Shown here in pieces: positions 45,532 to 54,549 of a stretch of DNA of 64,000 bases. The notes beneath the pieces were generated by a model, which saw only the letters and a program-made list of their open reading frames with translations, ran no database searches and had not been told where the DNA came from. A program made the position numbers and the translations under genes. The stretch covers positions 62,001 through 126,000 of the forward strand of contig JAJYSV010000002.1 in NCBI GenBank assembly GCA_021793405.1, in the 5' to 3' direction. Position 1 is the stretch's first letter. Each line of letters opens with the position of its first letter. Origin of the DNA: Acidobacteriota bacterium (lineage in GTDB: Bacteria; Acidobacteriota; Terriglobia; Terriglobales; Acidobacteriaceae).

Positions 45532-46062
45532 TTATTCCTTCTCCGATGCATGGTTGGGTTCAGAATGTTCAGTATCGCCCGACAGTAGGGCCAGCGCGTG
45601 GGGAATTAGATGAAGAACTGCTTCCAGCGATTGGATCGCGGCCTGCGGATTGCCTGGAACATTGACAATCAAGCTGGCGCCCAGAGTGCCGGAAACAGCG
45701 CGGCTCATGGGGGCAAACGGAGTATTTTTCAATCCCTCGCGGCGCATATGTTCTCCGAATCCATCCAGGATGCGCTCGCATATCGCACGCGTCGCCTCAG
45801 GCGTGACGTCGCGGAGGGCGATACCGGTGCCTCCGGTGGTAACCACCAACCGCGCTTGCTCGGCCTGCTCCCGTATTGCGAGCGCAATCCGCGCCACGTC
45901 GTCGGGGACAACCTGACTAGCATCCACATTAAAACCGGCCTGCCGGAGGCGGTCGACGACGGCGGGTCCGGAACGATCGACACGCAGGCCGCTGGCGCAG
46001 GAGTCGCTTACGGTAATGACGGCGGCGTTCACATATGCGATTCTACCTTCTCGGGAAACCAT
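45532..46062 (-). CDS. MogA/MoaB-type molybdopterin biosynthesis protein
   Basis: 176-aa protein of the MoCF-binding fold. Motifs: AAVITVSDSCASGLRVDRSGP (adenylyl-binding start), VVTTGGTGIALRDVTPEAT (signature TGGTG) and LIVNVPGNPQAAIQSLEAVLHLIPHALALL. It adenylylates molybdopterin or acts in molybdate insertion. No other moa/moe gene is near. The ATG at 46062 is the first plausible one; the longer frame to 46134 is not similar to the family. Alternative: competence-damage CinA-like domain, but length favours MogA/MoaB. Confidence 0.88.
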   Translation of the reverse strand: MVSREGRIAYVNAAVITVSDSCASGLRVDRSGPAVVDRLRQAGFNVDASQVVPDDVARIALAIREQAEQARLVVTTGGTGIALRDVTPEATRAICERILDGFGEHMRREGLKNTPFAPMSRAVSGTLGASLIVNVPGNPQAAIQSLEAVLHLIPHALALLSGDTEHSEPNHASEKE

Positions 46063-46174
46063 ACAGATGTAGGGACCCGAGTGTGCAAAGAATGAGACAA
46101 TGGGAACGAGTACGCGATGTGGACGCTGGCCCACCGCGTGGAAATTGTTATAAGGTCAGTGTTGTCGAATTTTG

Positions 46175-47296
46175 ATGGCCGCAACCGAAACGCCTCCGAG
46201 TCCGCCCGAGAAACCTGTAGAGCCGAAGTTCGACCGTTTGCGCGCTCGTTATGATTCTCGTCCACCCCATGAGTTGCTCGATGTTATCGACGCCTTGGAG
46301 GGAGAGCGGCTGTCTGCCCGCGTGCGGGAGGCCATCTGGGTTTCGCTCATCTTCCATCTGCTGGTCTTCTGGTGGATATTTTATGGGCCCAGGATGAAAT
46401 TTCTCCAACCCGCTACGGTTGTCAACCCCATGCCGGTCACGCCGGAGAAGCAAAAGGACATGGTGTACCTGAACATGCCTCCGGATTTAGTGAAGAAGCC
46501 GCCACCGCCGACAAATATCATTTCTGACCAGAATCACATCGCCCAGACCAAGCACCCCACGCTCGATCAAAAAACGATTGAGGAGTTGCAGGCCATGCGG
46601 CGCGCGGGCAGGCCTTCTCCGCCGCCACAGCCACAGCAAAAGGCGCAACAGGCGCAGCAGCCGGCCCCTCAGCCGCAGCAACAGGCCCGCGCCACCCAGC
46701 CTTCTCCACCGGTGCATCGTCCTACCCAAGCGCTTCCTTCCGCGCCTAGCGCAAGCAGGTCCGCCATGGAGCGGGAGCAGGCTGCGCAGTCGCAATCGAA
46801 GTCGCAACAGAACCAGGCTTCCAACCAGCCCAACATGTCGGTTGGCGACATCATCCGTCAAGCGGAACGTAATGCCGCCCGATCCGACGGGCAAGCGGGC
46901 GACAATGGCGAGAATGCTCCTGTCGCGCATCCTGGCGTGCAATCTGGACTGGAAGTCCTCAGCGACACCATGGGTGTGGATTTTGGCCCATATCTTCGCC
47001 AGGTGATCCAGGCGACGCAGGCAAGTTGGGATCTGCTGATTCCTGAGGCGGCCCGTCCTCCCCTGCTGAAACAAGGCAAGGTTGCCATCCAGTTCATCAT
47101 TATGCCGGATGGCAGCATCAAGCAGATGCAGTTGATCCTGCCTTCTGGAGACGTTTCGCTGGATCGAGCTGCCTGGGGTGGCATTACAGGTGCGGGGCCA
47201 TTTCCACCCTTGCCAAAGAAATTCAAAGGGCCCTACCTGGCGTTGCGCTTCTACTTCCTCTACAACGAGGACACAGGTCAATACACCCGGCAATGA
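46175..47296 (+). CDS. TonB-like energy-transducer protein
   Basis: 373-aa protein with a cytoplasmic N-terminus, one membrane helix at about 55-73 (AIWVSLIFHLLVFWWIFYG), a Pro/Gln-rich spanning region (about 100-215, with QPQQKAQQAQQPAPQPQQQA) and a C-terminal globular domain (about 255-373) with TonB-type pattern VAIQFIIMPDGSIKQMQLIL, then SLDRAAWGGI and FPPLPKKF. This fits a TonB-family transducer for outer-membrane receptors. An upstream TTG (46172) is in frame. ExbB/ExbD are not adjacent. Its stop overlaps a 46-codon membrane ORF as ATGA. Confidence 0.8.
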   Translation: MAATETPPSPPEKPVEPKFDRLRARYDSRPPHELLDVIDALEGERLSARVREAIWVSLIFHLLVFWWIFYGPRMKFLQPATVVNPMPVTPEKQKDMVYLNMPPDLVKKPPPPTNIISDQNHIAQTKHPTLDQKTIEELQAMRRAGRPSPPPQPQQKAQQAQQPAPQPQQQARATQPSPPVHRPTQALPSAPSASRSAMEREQAAQSQSKSQQNQASNQPNMSVGDIIRQAERNAARSDGQAGDNGENAPVAHPGVQSGLEVLSDTMGVDFGPYLRQVIQATQASWDLLIPEAARPPLLKQGKVAIQFIIMPDGSIKQMQLILPSGDVSLDRAAWGGITGAGPFPPLPKKFKGPYLALRFYFLYNEDTGQYTRQ

Positions 47297-47433
47297 TCGC
47301 TCCCGCGGAACGTGCCCTACGGAGTCGCCAGGCGGTTGGCCTGGCATGGATTGCGCTTGCGATCATTCTCTTCTGCGCGGCGCGCGCGGGCTGGCATGCC
47401 ATCTTTCTGGCTGGCTGGTGGAGGCTGTGGTAG
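47293..47433 (+). CDS. possible 46-aa single-pass membrane protein
   Basis: Short frame starting MIAPAERALRSRQAVG, with a hydrophobic stretch LAWIALAIILFCAA (about 17-30), then an aromatic WHAIFLAGWWRLW end. Its ATG overlaps the TGA of the TonB-like gene (ATGA), the coupling typical of operon partners. It has no separate Shine-Dalgarno, consistent with re-initiation. Coding status is unproven; a TAG at 47431 ends it well before miaA (85 bp). Confidence 0.4.
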   Translation: MIAPAERALRSRQAVGLAWIALAIILFCAARAGWHAIFLAGWWRLW

Positions 47434-47517
47434 CGACGGGACCGACGCTCATTGGACCACACGGAGTTCAGATGCGGGAACGCGAAGCCTTTTCTGGCGG
47501 AGAGGGTGCCGGGCACC

Positions 47518-48558
47518 ATGGTTGCCGATCCGCAGCATGAGGAGAGCCAGTCCGGCCACCTGCCCGATCCGGAGGCAGGTGGTCCCCAGCCATGGCTGGT
47601 GGTGCTGCATGGTGCGACGGCTAGCGGGAAGACTTCTCTTGCTGTGCGTATGGCGGAGCGTTTTTCAGGCCAGATTGTCAGCTGCGATTCGGTCGCAGTG
47701 TATCGCGAATTGGAGATTGGGACTGCGAAACCTTCTTCGGAGGAACGCGCAAGAATTTCGCATCACATGCTCGATGTGGTGTCACCGGACCAGCCATATA
47801 CGGCTGGGGACTATGCTCGCGAGGCTCGTAGCAGCCTCGGCGCCATCGTCGCAGGGAACAGCCTGCCGATCGTGGCGGGTGGAACAGGTCTCTATCTGCG
47901 CGCGCTGCTGGACGGCTTGTTTCCGGGTCCGCGGCGATTCGAGTCGTTACGGGTGCGGCTGCGTCAACTGGAGAAAGAACGCGGCGGCAGTTACTTGGCG
48001 CGGATATTGCAGCGGATTGATCCGATCTCGGCCGCGCGCATTCATCCCAACGACGTGCCTAAACTCATCCGCGCCATTGAGGTGACGCTGGCCATGCGGC
48101 AGCCCATGTCGACCGCATGGCAAGTGGGACGGGATCCGCTGCGAGGGTTCCGCATCCTGCGCCTGGGATTGAATCCACCGCGAACTGAACTGTATGCTCG
48201 CATCAATCAGCGTGCGGCGGCGATGTTTTCCAATGGGCTGGTCGAGGAGACGGAGCGATTACTGGCTCGCTACGGCGCGAATTGCCGACCACTCGCGTCG
48301 CTCGGGTATAAGCAGGCCGCCCAGCTGTTGCGGGGCGATCTTTCGCTGGCAGGCGCCATAGCGGGGACGCAACAGGGGCATCGTCATTATGCGAAACGGC
48401 AAACAACATGGTTTCGGCGCGAGCCGGACGTTTACTGGCTGAATGGTTTCGGCGATGACGCGGCGATCGTAGAAGAAGCTGTCCTGCAAGTCGAAAAACA
48501 ACTGCGCTGCCGCCACAAAGTCGACGATGGAAGCGATCATTGCCTGCCGGCGGAATGA
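47518..48558 (+). CDS. miaA: tRNA dimethylallyltransferase
   Basis: 346-aa enzyme that isopentenylates A37 of tRNAs reading UNN codons, using dimethylallyl diphosphate. Walker-like GATASGKTSLA, SCDSVAVYRELEIGTAKP (substrate Asp), HHMLDVVSPDQPYTAGDYA, IVAGGTGLYLRALLDG and the tRNA-binding RPLASLGYKQ and GTQQGHRHYAKRQTTWFRRE are all present. The ATG at 47518 is preferred over 47452, since the extra 22 residues lack family character. The C-terminal tail is slightly long. Confidence 0.95.
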   Translation: MVADPQHEESQSGHLPDPEAGGPQPWLVVLHGATASGKTSLAVRMAERFSGQIVSCDSVAVYRELEIGTAKPSSEERARISHHMLDVVSPDQPYTAGDYAREARSSLGAIVAGNSLPIVAGGTGLYLRALLDGLFPGPRRFESLRVRLRQLEKERGGSYLARILQRIDPISAARIHPNDVPKLIRAIEVTLAMRQPMSTAWQVGRDPLRGFRILRLGLNPPRTELYARINQRAAAMFSNGLVEETERLLARYGANCRPLASLGYKQAAQLLRGDLSLAGAIAGTQQGHRHYAKRQTTWFRREPDVYWLNGFGDDAAIVEEAVLQVEKQLRCRHKVDDGSDHCLPAE

Positions 48559-48646
48559 GCTGCGGTGCAGAGTCCGCTGTTGCTGCTGCTGATACACTAG
48601 ATTGTTTTGGCCTTGCCGTCCGGGCCAGTTCTTTTGCGGGGTAAAC

Positions 48647-49693
48647 ATGTCCCAATCCATGCAGGCCATTGTAAAAACAGGAGCACATCCTGGCGTCGAA
48701 ATCCGCGAAGTGCCCGTTCCTTCCTATGGGCCCAGCGAGGTGTTGGTGAAGGTTGAGTCGGCGAGCGTTTGCGGAACCGATGTTCATATCTACGATTGGG
48801 ATCCATGGGCTGAGGGGCGCCTCCGTCCACCGCTGATTCCCGGACACGAGTTCTGCGGTACTGTTGCCAAAGTCGGTGAAGATGTGACAACGGTACGGCC
48901 AGGCGATTTCGTTTCCGCCGAAATGCACGTAGCCTGCGGAAAGTGTCTGCAGTGCCGCATCGGTCAAGCCCATGTGTGCCAGAACGTAAGAATAATCGGC
49001 GTGGATTCGAATGGCGCCTTTGCCAACTATGTTGTCATTCCAGAATCGAACATCTGGAAGCTTGATCCGGCTCTGCCCCGCGAATACGCCTCCATCCTCG
49101 ATCCTCTGGGCAATGCCGTACACTCGGTGCTGGCCGGGGAGATTGCCGCGCGCAGCGTGGCAGTCGTGGGATGCGGACCGATTGGGCTGTTTGCCATTGC
49201 GGTGGCGCGGGCTTGCGGTGCTTCTGCAGTCTACGCGCTGGAAGTCAACGAACATCGCCGCGATCTGGCCCATGCAATGCATGCCGATTTTGTTTTGGAT
49301 CCCGCGCGCGAGGATGTAGCTGCTGAAATTGTAAAAACAACCGGAGGGATCGGTGTCGATGTGATGCTGGAAATGTCCGGTCATCCCGATGGCATGCGGC
49401 TGGGCTTTGAGATATTGCGGACTGGCGGTCGAGTTTCGCTGCTGGGCATTCCTGCTGAGCCGGTAGAGATCGATTTTGCCCGAGACATCATCTTCAAAGG
49501 GGCGACGGTTGTCGGCATCAACGGCCGCAAAATGTATGAGACATGGTTCCAGATGGAAGCGTTGTTGAGGTCGGGCAAGCTCGATTTATTGCCCGTCATC
49601 ACGCATCGGCTTCCGATGGCGGAATTTGCCCATGGGATGGATCTGCTGAAGAGCGGCGAAGCCAGCAAAATCATTCTGACGCCATTGGATTAG
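48647..49693 (+). CDS. tdh: L-threonine 3-dehydrogenase (zinc MDR family)
   Basis: 348-aa medium-chain dehydrogenase oxidising threonine to 2-amino-3-ketobutyrate with NAD+. Catalytic zinc ligands are in ASVCGTDVHIYDW and IPGHEFCG; structural zinc cysteines in HVACGKCLQCRIGQAHVC; NAD-binding GCGPIGLFAIAVARACGA. LDPLGNAVHSVL and the FARDIIFKGATVVGINGRKMYETW end fit threonine dehydrogenase rather than sorbitol or alcohol enzymes. The partner lyase gene kbl is not in this window. It is followed by a very long perfect hairpin. Confidence 0.92.
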   Translation: MSQSMQAIVKTGAHPGVEIREVPVPSYGPSEVLVKVESASVCGTDVHIYDWDPWAEGRLRPPLIPGHEFCGTVAKVGEDVTTVRPGDFVSAEMHVACGKCLQCRIGQAHVCQNVRIIGVDSNGAFANYVVIPESNIWKLDPALPREYASILDPLGNAVHSVLAGEIAARSVAVVGCGPIGLFAIAVARACGASAVYALEVNEHRRDLAHAMHADFVLDPAREDVAAEIVKTTGGIGVDVMLEMSGHPDGMRLGFEILRTGGRVSLLGIPAEPVEIDFARDIIFKGATVVGINGRKMYETWFQMEALLRSGKLDLLPVITHRLPMAEFAHGMDLLKSGEASKIILTPLD

Positions 49694-49714
49694 AGGGATA
49701 AGAAAAACTGTTCC

Positions 49715-49779
49715 AAAAGAACTGCATCAAAGTGAAAGGCCGCTCTTTGAGCGGCCTTTCACTTTGATGCAGTTCTTTT
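49715..49779. terminator. 31-bp perfect hairpin between convergent tdh and rpoD
   Basis: Arms 49715-49745 and 49749-49779 are exact complements over 31 bases around a TTT loop. The core GGCCGCTC/GAGCGGCC is GC-rich and the outer ends are AAAAGAAC/GTTCTTTT, so each strand ends in U-rich sequence. It fits a bidirectional terminator for tdh (+) and rpoD (-), whose stop lies 5 bp away, but the stem is far longer than a usual terminator. Confidence 0.85.
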
Positions 49780-49783
49780 GCGG

Positions 49784-51478
49784 CTATGCTTCGCGAACGC
49801 CATCGAGGAATGCACGCAGTTTACGCGAGCGCGATGGATGCCGCAGCTTGCGCAACGCCTTGGCTTCAATCTGGCGGATGCGCTCTCGCGTCACCTGGAA
49901 GCTTTGTCCCACTTCTTCCAGAGTGTGCTCGGAGCCGTCTTCCAGACCGAAGCGCATTTTGATGACGCGCTCCTCGCGGGGCGTCAGCGTGCGCAGTACC
50001 TGCGCGGTGTAATCCTTCAGGTTCACGCTGATGACGGCATCGGAAGGCGAAACCGCCATATGGTCTTCGATGAAGTCTCCCAGATGGGAATCTTCCTCCT
50101 CGCCGATCGGCGTTTCCAGCGAGATCGGTTCCTGCGCGATCTTCAATACCTTGCGCACCTTGGCCACAGGAATGTCCATGCGCTTGGCAATCTCTTCCGA
50201 GGTTGGCTCGCGTCCCAATTCCTGTACCAGCTGGCGTGAGGTGCGGATCAGCTTGTTGATGGTCTCGATCATGTGCACCGGAATGCGGATGGTGCGTGCC
50301 TGATCCGCAATCGCGCGTGTAATCGCCTGTCGAATCCACCAGGTTGCGTACGTGGAAAATTTGTAACCGCGGCGGTACTCGAATTTGTCCACTGCCTTCA
50401 TCAGGCCTATATTGCCTTCTTGAATCAGATCGAGGAACTGCAATCCACGGTTGGTATATTTCTTGGCAATTGAAACCACCAGCCGCAGGTTGGCCTCAAT
50501 CAGCTCGCGCTTGGCCTGCTCGGCGTCCATGTCGCCCTGGATCATCTCGCGCTGGGTGCGCTTCAACTCCGCCACAGAGACGCCGGCGTCGATTTCCAGC
50601 TTTTCCAGATCGCCCTTGCAGTTGCGCTGCTGGCGGCGATATTCCTTGCGCATTTCCTCGCTCTTGGACTGCTCGTGTTTCTGGTCCAGAGTTTTGATCT
50701 GGCGATCGAGCGCGCGCATCACGTCGACTGTTTTGTTTACCTTGTCAAGCAGCCGCTTCCGTTCCAGATTGGTGTATTTCAGTTCGCGAATGACACGGGA
50801 AACCCGCACCAGTTCCCGTCCGATAGCCCAACGGACACGACGATATTCCCTAGCCTTGCCCTTTTCCTTGACGTGAATGCCGTCCAGTTTTTCGCGTAGT
50901 TGCTGAGCCTTCTTGTAGTGCTTCACCAACGTGTCAATGCTGGTGGTGGTCTGCTTGGTTCGCGCCTGAAGAATTTCTTCAGTGAGCTCTTCCTCGTCGA
51001 ACGTCACCACTTCCTTGATACTGCGAACGCCGCGCTTCAGATCTTCGCCGAGAGCAATGATTTCGCGGGTCACGATCGAGGAACGCGCGATGGCTTTCAT
51101 CACCCGCATTTGCCCCCGCTCGATTCGCTTGGCGATTTCCACCTCACCTTCGCGGGTGAGCAACGGAACGGTTCCCATTTCGCGCAGATACATGCGGACC
51201 GGGTCGTTGGTCTTCTCCATCGCTCCCGGAGTGAGGTCCAGTTCAACGTCTTCGCTGTCTTCGCTGTCCAGGTCATCATGCTCGGCGACCTTGGGTTGGT
51301 CTTCCAGTAGATCGATGCCCTGCGTCCCGATGGTGGTCATCAGGTCGTCCAGATCGTCTGCGGAATTCACTTCACCGGGAATCAGATCGTTGACTTCACC
51401 GAAGGTCAGATAGCCTTTTTCCTTGCCGGTTTCAATCAGCTTTTGAATGTCGTCTTCGAATTTATCGTTGATAGCCAA
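49784..51478 (-). CDS. rpoD: primary sigma factor RpoD (sigma-70)
   Basis: 564 aa from TTG 51478. Region 1.1 begins at once ([26 protein letters not shown]), followed by an acidic stretch, region 1.2 ([16 protein letters not shown]), the non-conserved domain, region 2 ([20 protein letters not shown], then [20 protein letters not shown]), region 3 and region 4 ([19 protein letters not shown], then [20 protein letters not shown]). The TTG has GAGGGG about 5 nt upstream; a GTG at 51604 preceded by GAGGAG is an alternative giving 606 aa with a non-conserved start. It is the housekeeping sigma factor. Confidence 0.94.
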   Translation of the reverse strand: MAINDKFEDDIQKLIETGKEKGYLTFGEVNDLIPGEVNSADDLDDLMTTIGTQGIDLLEDQPKVAEHDDLDSEDSEDVELDLTPGAMEKTNDPVRMYLREMGTVPLLTREGEVEIAKRIERGQMRVMKAIARSSIVTREIIALGEDLKRGVRSIKEVVTFDEEELTEEILQARTKQTTTSIDTLVKHYKKAQQLREKLDGIHVKEKGKAREYRRVRWAIGRELVRVSRVIRELKYTNLERKRLLDKVNKTVDVMRALDRQIKTLDQKHEQSKSEEMRKEYRRQQRNCKGDLEKLEIDAGVSVAELKRTQREMIQGDMDAEQAKRELIEANLRLVVSIAKKYTNRGLQFLDLIQEGNIGLMKAVDKFEYRRGYKFSTYATWWIRQAITRAIADQARTIRIPVHMIETINKLIRTSRQLVQELGREPTSEEIAKRMDIPVAKVRKVLKIAQEPISLETPIGEEEDSHLGDFIEDHMAVSPSDAVISVNLKDYTAQVLRTLTPREERVIKMRFGLEDGSEHTLEEVGQSFQVTRERIRQIEAKALRKLRHPSRSRKLRAFLDGVREA

Positions 51479-51844
51479 AGGTGCCCCTCTTATGGAGATG
51501 CTGATTTGAGAGTTCGTTTGTCCGTGGGCAAGACAATTCTGGATGCGGTTCGAAGCCGCGACGGCAGGCCAACTCTTAGGCGTACTCATGACGCCAGGGC
51601 GCACGTCCCCATTCTCCTCTAGAATATCACAGGTTGGTGGCGATGTTTCTGCCCACGGGAGAACGCCTACCGATTAGATGATATTTCTGATGTCGCGATT
51701 CATCGTGAGCGGCGATCCTATGCGCGTATTCGCGGGATCAGATTGCTTTCAGAGGAGTCAGGAGCCCGGCCAATGGGAGCCAAGCAGGGCCATCAGGGAT
51801 GAATGCTCGCCCCACAGAAGTTACCTCAAGTAGAACTGCGGCCG
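51479..51844. other. rpoD upstream region
   Basis: 366 bp, or 240 bp if rpoD starts at the GTG at 51604. No gene recognised besides that alternative start. It carries a candidate extended -10 promoter for rpoD, annotated separately. Confidence 0.4.
51621..51629 (-). promoter_or_regulatory. candidate extended -10 promoter of rpoD
   Basis: Minus strand reads TGATATTCT: an extended TG directly before the -10 hexamer TATTCT, with no clear -35. Transcription would start near 51614. The motif matches an extended -10 element by pattern only. Confidence 0.4.
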
Positions 51845-52519
51845 TTATCCCCGCATCGCGCTCCCGGAAAAGGAAAGAATCGCTCGCCCCGGCACCGGTA
51901 CGCCGTAAAAAAGCGCCGGCGCGAAGCGGCTCATGAGCAGCATGTTATCCAGCGCGTCGCGGACATCCTTCGACGCAGGTCCGGAGACGACACGATAGTC
52001 ATATACGCGGCCGGTTTTGCTGATCTCCACTTCCACAAGTACCGGACGACGAAATGCAGCCTGGCTGTCAGTGCCGCCGACCGTGTACAGGAATTGCGGC
52101 GTGCTGCTCGTCTCCGCAGTGGCTTCCGTTGCCGCCACAGGCGGAGGCGCCGCCACTGTGCCAACCATCAGGGCGAGTGCACCCAGCAGGATGACGGCCG
52201 TCGCGAGTCCTGCTGCGCCACGCACCAGCACCGGGGCTACCGAGTTCTGCCAATACAGTTGCCAGAGACCCAGGCGTCTGCGCATGGTACGTGCCCTTTC
52301 CTGAGAGATGGCGACTCGAAGGCGCAAGCCGAGGTCGGCTGGAGGCTTGGCTGGGACAGTACTGGAAAGTAGCCTCTGCAGAGTCCGCCATTCTGCGAAC
52401 TCTGCCGTGCATTCCTCGCAGCCCGTAAGATGGCTGGCAATGGAATGCATTGCGGCTCCCGATATCGCTCCGTCCAGGTATTCCGAGAACTGTGATCGTA
52501 TGGAACCACAATCACTCAT
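51845..52519 (-). CDS. zinc-finger anti-sigma factor with periplasmic C-terminal domain
   Basis: 224-aa membrane protein paired with the upstream ECF sigma gene, whose stop overlaps its start by 4 bp (ATGA). The N-terminal zf-HC2 anti-sigma domain has H30-x3-C34-x2-C37 (SHLTGCEECTAEF). A membrane helix (about 85-112, AAGLATAVILLGALALMVG) follows, and the C-terminus (about 150-220, VLVEVEISKTGRVYDYRVVS, DALDNMLLMSRFAPAL) resembles a TonB C-terminal-type fold. The sequence GCGAGGAGGCAGT before the ATG gives a strong Shine-Dalgarno. Typical trans-envelope control of ECF sigma factors. Confidence 0.87.
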   Translation of the reverse strand: MSDCGSIRSQFSEYLDGAISGAAMHSIASHLTGCEECTAEFAEWRTLQRLLSSTVPAKPPADLGLRLRVAISQERARTMRRRLGLWQLYWQNSVAPVLVRGAAGLATAVILLGALALMVGTVAAPPPVAATEATAETSSTPQFLYTVGGTDSQAAFRRPVLVEVEISKTGRVYDYRVVSGPASKDVRDALDNMLLMSRFAPALFYGVPVPGRAILSFSGSAMRG

Positions 52520-53238
52520 ACTGCCTCCTCGCAAATACAGCCCTCGACCGACTGGTTCGATCCGTACGACGAACGGCTGGGGGGTTTCTCCGGTTGTTGG
52601 ACTTGAGCGATCAAAGGCCAAAGCCGCAGCCGCAACATGGCGCGCCCACGTACCAGGCGGGACTTTACAGTCCCTAGGTGAGCTCCCAGAATTTCCGCAA
52701 TCTCGTCATACGACAGCCCTTCCAAATCACGCAAAATTACCACGGTTCGAAACGGTTCCGGAAGCCTCCTCAACTCCGCCTCCACTTTCGCCCGGAGCTC
52801 CTCGTGCGCGGCCAACTCATACGGGGACGCATGTTCGTCGACCAGCATATCCTTCAAGTAGGTGGACGTCGCTTGCTCAGGCCCACTCGTTTTCGTTTCG
52901 ATGGTTACTTCCCGCCCTCTGTGGCGAGACCACCAGCGCCGCTGGTTTGAGGCCTCTCGCAGAGCGATGCGATAGATCCATGTTCGCAGGCTGGAATCCC
53001 CGTGAAAACTGCCGATGCTGCGAAAGACCTTAATAAAAACGTCCTGTGTAATGTCGGCAGCGTCGGACGGATCGTTCAGAACACGCGAAATCAAACTGTA
53101 GACTGGAGCTTGATATTGCCCGATCAAGAGTGAAAAAGCCTCTTCCGAGCCGGCTTGCAGCTCAGCGGTGAGGACGGAATCATCCGCCCGTAGTGCGATT
53201 CCAGCAGCCAGATCTCCCAAGGCAAAAGCCGCGGACAT
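52516..53238 (-). CDS. ECF sigma factor (RpoE-like)
   Basis: 240-aa extracytoplasmic-function sigma factor. Region 2 is AFSLLIGQYQAPVYSLISRV, then AADITQDVFIKVFRSIGSFH and SSLRTWIYRIALREASNQRR; region 4 is LRRLPEPFRTVVILRDLEGL, then SYDEIAEILGAHLGTVKSRL. The ATG at 53238 has GGAGGTG 6 nt upstream; a GTG at 53253 is in frame but overlaps that ribosome site. Coupled to the anti-sigma gene by ATGA, and preceded by an ECF-type promoter. Confidence 0.93.
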   Translation of the reverse strand: MSAAFALGDLAAGIALRADDSVLTAELQAGSEEAFSLLIGQYQAPVYSLISRVLNDPSDAADITQDVFIKVFRSIGSFHGDSSLRTWIYRIALREASNQRRWWSRHRGREVTIETKTSGPEQATSTYLKDMLVDEHASPYELAAHEELRAKVEAELRRLPEPFRTVVILRDLEGLSYDEIAEILGAHLGTVKSRLVRGRAMLRLRLWPLIAQVQQPEKPPSRSSYGSNQSVEGCICEEAV

Positions 53239-53331
53239 GCGGTTCACCTCCACCCTATCAGGCCACGGGGTATATGCTCAAGTGGCTCCGTCAGGTCAAT
53301 TATGGCAACGGCTAAACATCCATCTATTTAG

Positions 53332-53360
53332 TTAGACAAGGGTCTGGCTGGAAAGGTTCC
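53332..53360 (-). promoter_or_regulatory. ECF-type promoter of the sigma/anti-sigma operon
   Basis: On the minus strand GGAACC (53360-53355) and GTCTAA (53337-53332) are separated by exactly 17 nt, the GGAAC/GTC pattern used by RpoE-like sigma factors. It lies about 94 bp before the sigma start codon, so the operon probably activates itself. Confidence 0.65.
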
Positions 53361-53460
53361 TGTTTTCTTTCATCGGAGGATAAATTTGTTGGATGACGCT
53401 GCGTGGATCAGAGATCCTGCTTCCCTTTAGCTCGAGGCTAGAACACTGATTCTAAGCTGG

Positions 53461-54408
53461 TTACCTTGGATCTCGGGTCGTCTCCAGCGAGGTTGCAACC
53501 ACCTCGCGAGATGCTTGTTTAGCTTTCTCTTTTATTGCGGATGTCAGGCTAGCAGCCTTGATGTGACTGGCGAGACCGAATTTTTCAAGGAGACAGATTC
53601 CGTAATAGTTGATGTCCATCTCGTACCAGGCTAACCCGTGACGGGCCGAGACTGGATAGGCATGATGGTTGTTGTGCCATCCCTCACCACCTGTCAGCAG
53701 AGCCACCCATAGGTTGTTCCGCGAGTCGTCACTGGTGGCAAAACGTCGCTGGCCCCACAGATGCGTAATGGAATTGACCATCCACGTGACGTGAAAGCCG
53801 ATGGTGACAGGCAAAGCGGTCCCCCATAGGAGCCATGACCATCCTCCAAAGGAAAATAGGGAAAGGCCAAGCACCGTCAAGGGAACCCAGTGGTATTGAT
53901 TCAACCAGCGATAGTAGCGATCTCGAACCAGGTCCGGAGCATATTGCTTGAGTACCTCGGTTTGGTTGTGCAGCGAACCATTGAGAATCCATCCCATGTG
54001 GGACCACCACTTGCCGTCGCGCGGTGAGTGCGGGTCTCCAGGCTTATCGGTGTATTTATGATGCATGCGATGGACAGCAACCCAGTAGATGGGTCCGCCC
54101 TGGAGCGCCAGGGTACCGCAGGTGGCGATCACATACTCCAGCCACTTCGGAGTCGAATATCCACGGTGAGTCAGCAGGCGATGGTACCCGATGGCGATTC
54201 CGACATTCTCCGCGAAGATCCACGCTACGAAAAATACAAGCAATGCGGACCACCGAAAGTAAAACAACGCGGCCAGCGCGCCTAGATGAAAACTCACCAC
54301 AACAACAGTAAAAATCCAATTGGTTCCGCGTAGCATTGTTTGGGAGTGAAGATCCAGTATCTCGCCCGCGGTCGAGGGCAGGGGTGGTTGCGGTGTTGCG
54401 TTGGCCAT
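53461..54408 (-). CDS. acyl-CoA/acyl-lipid fatty acid desaturase (delta-9 type)
   Basis: 315-aa integral membrane diiron enzyme that introduces a double bond into fatty acyl chains. Three histidine boxes are present: HRLLTHRG, HRMHHKYTD and HNNHHAYP. Four hydrophobic helices (for example FTVVVVSFHLGALAALFYF, SALLVFFVAWIFAENVGIAI) fit the family topology. It lies upstream of the ECF sigma gene on the same strand with a 207-bp gap containing the sigma promoter. Possible role in membrane fluidity; no regulatory site for it was identified. Confidence 0.93.
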   Translation of the reverse strand: MANATPQPPLPSTAGEILDLHSQTMLRGTNWIFTVVVVSFHLGALAALFYFRWSALLVFFVAWIFAENVGIAIGYHRLLTHRGYSTPKWLEYVIATCGTLALQGGPIYWVAVHRMHHKYTDKPGDPHSPRDGKWWSHMGWILNGSLHNQTEVLKQYAPDLVRDRYYRWLNQYHWVPLTVLGLSLFSFGGWSWLLWGTALPVTIGFHVTWMVNSITHLWGQRRFATSDDSRNNLWVALLTGGEGWHNNHHAYPVSARHGLAWYEMDINYYGICLLEKFGLASHIKAASLTSAIKEKAKQASREVVATSLETTRDPR

Positions 54409-54549
54409 AGGTGTTTTCCTTAATCTCTATTTCACGACCGGCTGCGATAGGGGCGAATGGAGCGCGTGGTCAACACAAGATCCTGCGCCTATGGCTCGGC
54501 GGGCGACAAACGGTTCGCCGGGAGCGATGTCAATCGAGTCGACCGCTGT

